Positions 51,805 to 58,462 of a DNA stretch of 64,000 bases are shown piece by piece. Source of the DNA: Tissierellia bacterium (GTDB lineage: Bacteria > Bacillota > Clostridia > Tissierellales > Peptoniphilaceae). Location of the stretch: positions 21,041-85,040 of the forward strand of contig JAUNLJ010000002.1 of the NCBI GenBank assembly GCA_030532305.1, written 5' to 3'. Position 1 is the first letter of the stretch. Each line of letters starts with the position of its first letter. Made by a program: the position numbers and the translations under genes. The notes below the pieces were generated by a model. The model was not told where the DNA came from, did no database searches, and saw only the letters and a program-made list of their open reading frames with translations.

Positions 51805-52737
51805 CTATAATTTTTCAGCCACTCTTAACTTAGCGGACTTGGAACGGGGGTTCCTGCTCATCTCTTCTTTACTAGGAGCCAGAGGTTTTTTACTGATAAT
51901 CTTTATTTCCCTTTTTTTATTACAAACACAAACAGGAAGTTCTGGGGGGCAGACACAGGACTGGTTTAAGTACTGGAAAGTTTTTTTGACAATCCGGTCT
52001 TCTAGGGAGTGAAAACTGATAATAGCCAGCCGCCCCCCTGGATTTAAGAGGTCCACAATTTGGGGGATGCTCTCTTCCAAAACGCCTAGTTCATTGTTGA
52101 CAGCTATCCTTAGGGCCTGGAAGGTCTGTTTAGCCGGATGACCCCCCTTTCTTCTAGCGGACTTGGGAATGGCTTTTTTTATGACCTCCACTAGGTCATA
52201 GGTGGTCTCTAGGGGGCGGATTTGTCTTTCTTTGACAATAAAGTCGCTAATCCGTTTGGCCCAGCGCTCTTCTCCAAATTTAAAAATAATATCTTCTAAT
52301 TCTTGGCCAGATAGGTCATTGACCAGGTCATAGGCCCTTACTTTCCCCTGGGGGTCCATCCGCATGTCCAGGGGGGCATCAAAGCGGTAGGAGAACCCCC
52401 TTTCGGCTTCGTCAAATTGATGGGAGGAGACCCCTATGTCCAAAAGAACCCCATCTACCCTATCTATGGACAGGTCCTCTAGGATCTGGGGCATGTCCTT
52501 GTAGTTGCCGTGGACAAGGCTAAAATTTTTGCCCAGGGGCTCTAGGACGCTTTTTGCTTTTTTTAAGGCTGCCGGATCCTGGTCTATGCCTATAAGCCGG
52601 CCTCCCTTTAGTCTTTTTAAAATTTCCTGGCTATGGCCCGCCCCACCAATGGTGCCATCCACATAGGTTCCTGCTTCTTTTATCTTTAAAGCCTCTATGG
52701 ATTCCTCTAATAGGATGGGTATATGTTCAAATTCCAT
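51805..52737 (-). CDS. rsmH: 16S rRNA (cytosine-1402-N4)-methyltransferase
   Basis: 310 residues. The SAM-binding motif is DGTIGGAGH (27-35). Other landmarks: GVLLDIGVSSHQFDEAERGFSYRFDAPLDMRMD, SARRKGGHPAKQTFQALRIAVNNEL and the C-terminal RNPRSKSAKLRVAE. RsmH (MraW) methylates C1402 in the ribosomal P site. It directly follows mraZ, as in nearly all dcw clusters. Confidence 0.97.
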   Translation of the reverse strand: MEFEHIPILLEESIEALKIKEAGTYVDGTIGGAGHSQEILKRLKGGRLIGIDQDPAALKKAKSVLEPLGKNFSLVHGNYKDMPQILEDLSIDRVDGVLLDIGVSSHQFDEAERGFSYRFDAPLDMRMDPQGKVRAYDLVNDLSGQELEDIIFKFGEERWAKRISDFIVKERQIRPLETTYDLVEVIKKAIPKSARRKGGHPAKQTFQALRIAVNNELGVLEESIPQIVDLLNPGGRLAIISFHSLEDRIVKKTFQYLNQSCVCPPELPVCVCNKKREIKIISKKPLAPSKEEMSRNPRSKSAKLRVAEKL

Positions 52738-52746
52738 CTTGCCCCC

Positions 52747-53178
52747 CTAAATTCCCAGTTCACTCATGGTTTCTGCAATCTGATTGTAGGAGAGGGAATC
52801 ATCATGGGTATAGTCTTCCCACTTGCCTTCTGCCCAAATTTCAAGCCGAGTGCCTACCCCGATGATGATACTTTCCTTTTCTAGATCGGCATAGTCAATG
52901 AGGTTTTGAGGGATCTTGATCCGTCCCTGCTTGTCAAAGCTCCCATAGGAGGCCCCAGCAAAGAAATATCTAACAAAGGCCCGGGCTTCTTTGTTGGTCA
53001 TGGGTAGGCTCTTAAGCTTGTTTTCCATAACCTTCCACTCCTCAGATGGAAAGATAAAGATACAGTTGTCTAGTCCTTTGGTCATCACAAAGCCAGCCCC
53101 TAGGTCTTCCCTAAACTTAGCAGGAAGAATTAGGCGCCCCTTGTCATCCATGTTATGTCTGGATTCACCAAAGAACAT
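52747..53178 (-). CDS. mraZ: Transcriptional regulator MraZ
   Basis: 143 residues. Two AbrB-like halves carry the DxxxR motifs: DDKGRLILPAKFRE (first) and DKQGRIKIPQNL (second). MraZ forms a ring and binds tandem TGG-containing repeats in its own promoter region, repressing the dcw operon. Such repeats are present directly upstream here. GAGGTG lies 4 bases before the ATG. First gene of the dcw operon. Confidence 0.96.
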   Translation of the reverse strand: MFFGESRHNMDDKGRLILPAKFREDLGAGFVMTKGLDNCIFIFPSEEWKVMENKLKSLPMTNKEARAFVRYFFAGASYGSFDKQGRIKIPQNLIDYADLEKESIIIGVGTRLEIWAEGKWEDYTHDDSLSYNQIAETMSELGI

Positions 53179-53193
53179 TTTTCACCTCGTGTT

Positions 53194-53217
53194 ACCACTT
53201 TCCACCATTAGCTACCA
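53194..53217 (-). promoter_or_regulatory. MraZ operator: three TGGT repeats with 10-bp period
   Basis: On the minus strand TGGT occurs three times exactly 10 bases apart (plus-strand ACCA at 53194, 53204 and 53214). It lies between the -10 element and the mraZ ribosome site, the place and spacing of known MraZ binding sites (TGG-type boxes with 5-6 base spacers). Confidence 0.85.
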
Positions 53218-53227
53218 CTGTACTTAT

Positions 53228-53256
53228 ATTTTACTCCATTTCTCCCCAAGTTTCCA
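53228..53256 (-). promoter_or_regulatory. Promoter of mraZ and the dcw cluster
   Basis: Minus-strand TAAAAT (53228-53233) with a weak TGGAAA -35 (53251-53256) 17 bases upstream. Two further TGG elements, 10 bases apart, lie in the spacer (53236-53238 and 53246-53248), so MraZ may also contact the promoter itself. Confidence 0.65.
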
Positions 53257-53324
53257 TAGGTAAATCAAATAATTTGTCTCTTTTTCTGCTTTTTATAAAA
53301 TCTTTAAATCCTCTATTTTTACAC

Positions 53325-53356
53325 AAAAAAAGACCCAACTTTTTTAGTTGGATCTT
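53325..53356 (-). terminator. Intrinsic terminator of lgt
   Basis: AAGATCCAACT-AAAAA-AGTTGGGTCTT followed by a T-run on the minus strand (plus A-run 53325-53331). It isolates the dcw operon from the upstream lgt unit. Confidence 0.87.
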
Positions 53357-53387
53357 AGATATCTTTATTGTGGGGGAAAGTGGGGGA

Positions 53388-54143
53388 TTATTTTAAAGTT
53401 AGGTCTTTTCCTTCCTTCCTGTTTTTTAAAATAAAGTATAGGGCCAGGCCTACCCCTATCCCCAGGAGGCTCACCAGCTGGGCAACCCGAAGGGGGCCCC
53501 AGTAGAGGCTGTCTGTCCTAAGGCCCTCTATAAAAAACCGGGCCAGGCTATACAAAACCAGGTAAAGGGAAAAGAGTTGCCCCCTGAACTTTCTTCTCTT
53601 GGCCAGGTAAAAATAGAGGAAGAGGAAGATCCCCAGGGTCCAAAGGGACTCGTATAAGAAGGTGGGGTGGACCATGACGCCTTGGACTTCTATGGCCCAG
53701 GGCAGGTTTGTGGGCCCCCCATGGGCCTCTTGATTGGCGTAGTTTCCCCACCGGCCAATGGACTGGCCCAGGGCTAGGCTAGGGGCCACTAGGTCGGCCA
53801 TTTCAAAAAAAGATACTTTTTTTATCCGGGTATAAACAAGCCCCACAAGAATACCTGCTAGGATTCCTCCGTGGATGGCCAGGCCCCCATTGCGGATGGA
53901 GAGGACTTCATTTAAGTGCTGGCCATAGTAGTCCCAGGAAAAAATCACATAGTAGAGCCGGGCCCCTAGGACCCCAAAAATAATGGCTAGGGTCCCAAAA
54001 TCTGTTAACATGTCTTCATTAACCTGGTCACTCTTTTTTACCAGCCTTAGGGCAAAGACAAAGCCTAAAAAGACGCCCAGGGCAATAAAGATCCCGTACC
54101 AACGGACCTCTAGGCCAAAGATAGTAAAGGCAACGGGGTTCAT
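53388..54143 (-). CDS. lgt: Prolipoprotein diacylglyceryl transferase
   Basis: 251 residues, seven membrane helices. The family signature is [18 protein letters not shown]; further motifs are [16 protein letters not shown], the [14 protein letters not shown] loop and [10 protein letters not shown]. Lgt attaches diacylglycerol to lipobox cysteines. It follows deoC with a 4-base overlap and ends at a terminator ahead of the dcw promoter. Confidence 0.95.
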   Translation of the reverse strand: MNPVAFTIFGLEVRWYGIFIALGVFLGFVFALRLVKKSDQVNEDMLTDFGTLAIIFGVLGARLYYVIFSWDYYGQHLNEVLSIRNGGLAIHGGILAGILVGLVYTRIKKVSFFEMADLVAPSLALGQSIGRWGNYANQEAHGGPTNLPWAIEVQGVMVHPTFLYESLWTLGIFLFLYFYLAKRRKFRGQLFSLYLVLYSLARFFIEGLRTDSLYWGPLRVAQLVSLLGIGVGLALYFILKNRKEGKDLTLK

Positions 54144-54787
54144 GCCATCTCTCCCACAATTTTAATAGAGCTAGAGGCCCCTATCCGGTTGGCTCCTGCC
54201 TCTATCATTTGACAGGCCGTCTGCCTATCCCGAATGCCTCCTGAGGCCTTAACCCCCATATGGGGCCCCACAGTCTCTCTCATAAGCTTAATGTCTTCGA
54301 CCCGGGCTCCCCCACTAGAGAAGCCTGTGGAGGTCTTGACAAAGTCTAGACCTGCTTTTTTAGCCAGCTGGCAGGCCCTTACAATTTCCTCATCTTCTAG
54401 GAGGCAGGTTTCAAGAATCAGCTTAAGAACCTTGCCTTGGCTGGCCTGTCTAACGGCTAGCATATCCTGGAAGACCTCTTCTTCCATGCCTGACTTTAGG
54501 GCCCCTATATTCATCACCATGTCTAGTTCATCGGCCCCATCTTTAATGGCCTCTTGGCTTTCATAGACCTTGGTTTCTGTCTTGTTGGCTCCTAGAGGAA
54601 AGCCAATGACGGTGGTGATCCCTACCCCAGAGCCTTCCAGGGCCTCCTTGGCCAGGGAAATCCAATAGGGCTGGATACAGACGGTCTTAAACTGATAGTC
54701 CTTGGCCTCCTGGCAAAGTTTAAGGACTTGGTCTTTCTTGGCATCGGGACCCAAGAGGGTATGGTCAATCATCTGGTTTAGCTTCAT
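54140..54787 (-). CDS. deoC: Deoxyribose-phosphate aldolase
   Basis: 215 residues, class I aldolase TIM barrel. The Schiff-base lysine is Lys151 (DFVKTSTGF); Asp89 (DELDMVMN) and Lys180 ([10 protein letters not shown]) complete the catalytic set. It splits deoxyribose 5-phosphate to acetaldehyde and glyceraldehyde 3-phosphate in deoxynucleoside catabolism. No deoR, deoA or pdp is nearby. AAGGAAA precedes the ATG. Confidence 0.95.
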   Translation of the reverse strand: MKLNQMIDHTLLGPDAKKDQVLKLCQEAKDYQFKTVCIQPYWISLAKEALEGSGVGITTVIGFPLGANKTETKVYESQEAIKDGADELDMVMNIGALKSGMEEEVFQDMLAVRQASQGKVLKLILETCLLEDEEIVRACQLAKKAGLDFVKTSTGFSSGGARVEDIKLMRETVGPHMGVKASGGIRDRQTACQMIEAGANRIGASSSIKIVGEMA

Positions 54788-54825
54788 GGCTTATTTCCTT
54801 TCTCTATTTACTAGCTTTTGCCTTA

Positions 54826-54863
54826 AAATAAAAAAGCCCAGGCTTATTTTTTATGATGGGCTT
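54826..54863 (-). terminator. Terminator between yebC and deoC
   Basis: AAGCCC ... GGGCTT followed by TTTTATTTT on the minus strand. A second, stronger 10-bp stem without T-tract (GCCTATAGCC ... 54875-54897) lies just past the yebC stop. Confidence 0.65.
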
Positions 54864-54909
54864 AGGCAAGTCTAGCCTATAGCCAGGGGCTATAGGCCTA
54901 TAAAAACTT

Positions 54910-55641
54910 TTACTCTTCTTCTTCCCAGTTGTGGTAGACCTCTTGAACATCGTCATGATCTTCTAGAAGCTCTATGAGCTTTTCCATATTTTTAATGTCT
55001 TCTGGGTCAGTTAATTTACTTTCCATGGTGGGTAGGTAGGTCAGTTCAGAAATCACAAAGTCGTAACCGGCCTCTTCTAGGCTCTTTCTCACCTTGAGAT
55101 AGTCTTCAGGCTCTGTCAAAATATTAAAGCCGTCTTCTAATTCTTCAAAGTCTAGGGCCCCAGCATCTATGGCTTCTAGCATAAGCTGGTCTCCATCCAC
55201 CTGGTCAGTCTTTTCAATACCCAACTGCCCCCTATGTTCAAACAGGTAGGAAACAGACCCGCTGGTTCCCATGTTGCCCCCCACCTTATCAAAGGCATGG
55301 CGGACATCTGGGGCGGTCCGGTTTCTGTTGTCGGTCAAGCACTTGACCATAACAGCTACGCCAGAGGGCCCATATCCCTCGTAGGTAATGGCTTCAAAGT
55401 TACCCTCGCCGCCTTCGCCCGTTCCTTTCTTAATGGCCCTTTCAATGTTGTCATTGGGCATATTCATGGCCTTGGCCTTGTCTACAGCCACCTTCAAGGA
55501 GGGGTTAAATTCTGGGTCTCCCCCACCTTCTCTGGCGGCTACAGAAATATTTCTGGCCATCTTGGTAAAGATCTTCCCCTTTTTGGCGTCTTCTTTTCCT
55601 TTTTTTCTCTTAATATTATTCCATTTTGAATGTCCTGCCAT
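54910..55641 (-). CDS. yebC: YebC/PmpR family protein
   Basis: 243 residues. The N-terminus MAGHSKWNNIKRKKGKEDAK and the middle GYGPSGVAVMVKCLTDNRNRT are diagnostic. Members were described as DNA-binding transcriptional regulators; some recent work links YebC to translation of proline-rich stretches. Which applies here is open. AAGAAGGAG precedes the ATG. Confidence 0.95.
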   Translation of the reverse strand: MAGHSKWNNIKRKKGKEDAKKGKIFTKMARNISVAAREGGGDPEFNPSLKVAVDKAKAMNMPNDNIERAIKKGTGEGGEGNFEAITYEGYGPSGVAVMVKCLTDNRNRTAPDVRHAFDKVGGNMGTSGSVSYLFEHRGQLGIEKTDQVDGDQLMLEAIDAGALDFEELEDGFNILTEPEDYLKVRKSLEEAGYDFVISELTYLPTMESKLTDPEDIKNMEKLIELLEDHDDVQEVYHNWEEEE

Positions 55642-55675
55642 GCTATCACTCCTTCTTGATCTTCTATCTTATCTT

Positions 55676-56401
55676 TTATTCTTCTACTTTAGCTTGCTCT
55701 CGTCTATAGGCCTTGGCAAAGACCCGTTTGTGGCCTGATTTTTTATGCATGGCCTTAATCTTGTCTATATTGGGCCCTTCAACTCCCTCACGGATCCAGG
55801 CATCTAGCTCCTTATAGCTAAAGCCCATGTCCTTTTCATCATCTTGCCCTTCCAAGAGGCCTGCTGTGGGCCGGCGGTCTATAATCTTTTGGGGCAGGTC
55901 TAAGAACCTGGCCAGGTCATAAACCTCTGTTTTTGTAAAGTCCACTAGGGGAAAGAGGTCGCAGGCCGAGTCCCCATATTTGGTGAAATAGCCTGTATAA
56001 AACTCGCTGGCATTGGTACAGCCGCAGACCAAAAGATTGTGGGCTTGACCATAATAATATAAAACACTCATCCTAAGCCGGGGTTTAATGTTACTTTTTG
56101 CCAGGCTAGAATCCAAATCTCCGGCCTGGTCTAGGACCGCCTGGTAGGCTGGTGCCAGGTCCACTTTTTGAGTCCATAGGTCAATTTGGTCGGCTAGAAG
56201 CCTTGCATCCTTCTCATCTTCAGGATTTGAGTTAATGGGCATGATGACCCCTAGGGCCTTGTCAGGAAAGGCCCGCTTGGCCAGGGCTGCCATAAGGGCA
56301 GAGTCTATGCCCCCACTTAGGCCAAAGATAAGTCCTTGTGCTCCAGCTCCAGCTACCTCATCTTGTAGCCAGGCCACCAGCCTATCCACTTCCTTATTCA
56401 T
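55676..56401 (-). CDS. nadE: NH3-dependent NAD+ synthetase
   Basis: 241 residues. The P-loop SGGIDS is at 29-34; CGCTNASEFYTGYFTKYGDSACDLFPL and TAGLLEGQDDEKDMGFSYKELD are the other signature blocks. It amidates nicotinate adenine dinucleotide to NAD+ using ammonia; there is no glutaminase domain. The frame opens 21 bases earlier, but GAAGGAG is 8 bases before the ATG at 56401 and decides the start. Confidence 0.95.
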   Translation of the reverse strand: MNKEVDRLVAWLQDEVAGAGAQGLIFGLSGGIDSALMAALAKRAFPDKALGVIMPINSNPEDEKDARLLADQIDLWTQKVDLAPAYQAVLDQAGDLDSSLAKSNIKPRLRMSVLYYYGQAHNLLVCGCTNASEFYTGYFTKYGDSACDLFPLVDFTKTEVYDLARFLDLPQKIIDRRPTAGLLEGQDDEKDMGFSYKELDAWIREGVEGPNIDKIKAMHKKSGHKRVFAKAYRREQAKVEE

Positions 56402-56423
56402 TGCAATGTCTCCTTCTTTCATT

Positions 56424-57092
56424 TTAATAGACAGAGCGTTGGTAGCTCTTGTTCTTGTAAATCACCTTGTTATTTCTAACGGCTAGGTCCAGGGGGGTCT
56501 TTTCTAAAAACTCTACCCCCCCGGCAGTTAGGTTATTTAACTGGTCAGAAAACCAGTCCCACCTTTCTTCTTCCACTAGGGCCCTTAGCTGGACCTTGTC
56601 GGTATAAAGGGGTGGGTCCAGGGGAATCTCTTTGGTCTTAAAGAAATATTCCAGACTCCCATGTTGGCTATAGTCATATTGTAATTTTACCTTGAAATAG
56701 GGGCACATGTCCACTATTTTAGCTTCTTCTATGACGGCATTGGCCCCACCGGCATAGGCCCGGATCAGGCCCCCAGAACCTAGGAGGGTCCCACCAAAAT
56801 ACCGGGTAACCACAATACACACATCGGTGATCTTCTTGTTTTTTATGACTTCTAAAATGGGAACCCCAGCTGTTTTCTGGGGCTCTCCATCGTCATCATA
56901 CCTTTGGATAAGCCCCTTTTTGCCCAGGTGGTAGGCCCAGCAGTTGTGGGTGGCATCCCTATGTTTTTCTTTGATGGCCCGGATAAAATCCAGGGCGTCT
57001 TCTTCCGTCTTGACTTTTTTTATATGGGAGATAAAGCGGCTCTTTTTAATCTCTTCTTCTGTCCTTGCATCCTCAAGTATGGTCTTATACAT
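56424..57092 (-). CDS. YigZ/IMPACT family protein
   Basis: 222 residues. The N-terminal UPF0029/IMPACT domain has EEIKKSRFISHIKKVKTEEDALDFI, the HNCWAY motif and the DGEPQKTAGVPILEVI and VTRYFGGTLLGSGGLIRAY blocks. A C-terminal ferredoxin-like domain (DUF1949) follows. Human IMPACT modulates GCN2; the bacterial role is unknown, with suggested RNA or ribosome links. It overlaps hflX by 8 bases. Confidence 0.92.
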   Translation of the reverse strand: MYKTILEDARTEEEIKKSRFISHIKKVKTEEDALDFIRAIKEKHRDATHNCWAYHLGKKGLIQRYDDDGEPQKTAGVPILEVIKNKKITDVCIVVTRYFGGTLLGSGGLIRAYAGGANAVIEEAKIVDMCPYFKVKLQYDYSQHGSLEYFFKTKEIPLDPPLYTDKVQLRALVEEERWDWFSDQLNNLTAGGVEFLEKTPLDLAVRNNKVIYKNKSYQRSVY

Positions 57093-58362
57093 GGGGCCTC
57101 CTCTGGTATTTTTCTAAGCGTTTCTTTTCTTCTTTAGGAAGTCTTAAACGAAGGTGGACCCCCTGGTTCTCATAGTCCAGGCCTGTGGGCTCATACTTGT
57201 CTAAAAGCTGGTTTATAAGGTCCTGCTCATGATAGCTAAAGTAAAGGTCCGTCTCCATATAGTCCTTGGCCAAATTCTCTTGAATCTTTTTGTAAAGAGA
57301 ACCTAGGTCTGGATCCTCCTTCACTGAAATATAGACTTTGTCTTCCCCATGGTCTTTTAGGGCCAGGGGGCCCTCCTTGGCCAGGTCCATCTTGTTAATA
57401 ACCAGGACCATGGGAATATCTAAGACCTCCAGGTCTGAAAGAATTTGCCAGGTGGTGTCATACTGGACCTGTAGGTCCCCTGTGGACCCATCTAAAAGGT
57501 GGATAAGAAGGTCGGCATAGACCACCTCCTCCAGGGTAGAATAAAAGGCCTTAATGAGGCTGGTGGGTAGGTTGGAAATAAAGCCCACCGTATCTGACAC
57601 CAAAAGTTCTTGATTGTAGGGCAGGTTAATCTGCCTTAGGCTGGAGTCCAGGGTGGCAAAGGGCATGTCCTTGGCCAGGACCTTTTTCCCGTAGCCCTCC
57701 CCCTCCTCTAGCATCCTGTTAAGTAGGGAGCTTTTCCCGGCATTGGTATAGCCCACCAAGGACAGGAGGGGCATCTTAGACTTAAGCCGGCGTTTTCTCC
57801 CTGTGGCCCGGTGCCTTTTAACCCCTTCCAGGTCTTTTTTTATCCGGTCCATTTGCCGGCGAATATGCCTCCGGTCTGTTTCGAGCTTTTGTTCACCAGG
57901 CCCCCGGGTTCCAATCCCCCCTCCCAGCCTAGACAAATTCTTCATTCCAATTAGGTGGCTAAGCCGGTATTGTAGCTGGGCCAGGTGGACCTGGAGCTTG
58001 CCCTCCTTGGTCTTGGCCCTTTTTGCAAAAATATCCAAAATAAGGCCTGTCCGGTCTAAAACACCACAGCCCAGTATATCTTCTATGTTACGCATTTGTA
58101 TCCCGCTAAGCTCCTGGTCAAAGACCACCAGGTCCACCTCTTCACGGTCTACAAAATCCTTTAATTCCTTTAATTTTCCCTGACCCATGAGGGTGGCTGG
58201 CTGGTAGGCCTCTAAATTTTGAGTGATCTCCCCCACAAGCTGACCTCCAGCTGCCTCCACTAAGCCTGCTAGCTCCTTAAAACTCTCCTCTAAGGAAGGT
58301 CCTGACTTTAGCCAAACACCTGCTATAACTACCCGGTCTGGGCCCTTCTTAACACTTTCCAA
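57085..58362 (-). CDS. hflX: Ribosome-associated GTPase HflX
   Basis: 425 residues. The N-terminal subdomain has LVVFDQELSGIQMRNIEDIL, then the glycine-rich GGGIGTRGPGEQKLETDRR. The G domain shows G1 GYTNAGKSSLLN, G3 DTVGFI and G4 NKMDL. HflX splits stalled or stressed 70S ribosomes. The chosen TTG is 13 bases from AAGGAG, a long spacing, so the true start may differ slightly. It is divergent from the class A PBP gene. Confidence 0.93.
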   Translation of the reverse strand: MESVKKGPDRVVIAGVWLKSGPSLEESFKELAGLVEAAGGQLVGEITQNLEAYQPATLMGQGKLKELKDFVDREEVDLVVFDQELSGIQMRNIEDILGCGVLDRTGLILDIFAKRAKTKEGKLQVHLAQLQYRLSHLIGMKNLSRLGGGIGTRGPGEQKLETDRRHIRRQMDRIKKDLEGVKRHRATGRKRRLKSKMPLLSLVGYTNAGKSSLLNRMLEEGEGYGKKVLAKDMPFATLDSSLRQINLPYNQELLVSDTVGFISNLPTSLIKAFYSTLEEVVYADLLIHLLDGSTGDLQVQYDTTWQILSDLEVLDIPMVLVINKMDLAKEGPLALKDHGEDKVYISVKEDPDLGSLYKKIQENLAKDYMETDLYFSYHEQDLINQLLDKYEPTGLDYENQGVHLRLRLPKEEKKRLEKYQRRPHV

Positions 58363-58425
58363 TGAAATTAAGCGACTCCTTCCCTACAAATGGCTCTTAG
58401 CACTTATCAATTTACAATCTATCTA

Positions 58426-58434
58426 TGTTATAAT
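58426..58434 (+). promoter_or_regulatory. Extended -10 promoter of the class A PBP gene
   Basis: TGTTATAAT on the plus strand (TATAAT 58429-58434) about 30 bases before the ATG, with GGAG at 58453. A TTATCA/TATCAA lies 18-19 bases upstream as a weak -35. Confidence 0.75.
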
Positions 58435-58462
58435 AATCATATCACGAAAATAGGAGCAAACT

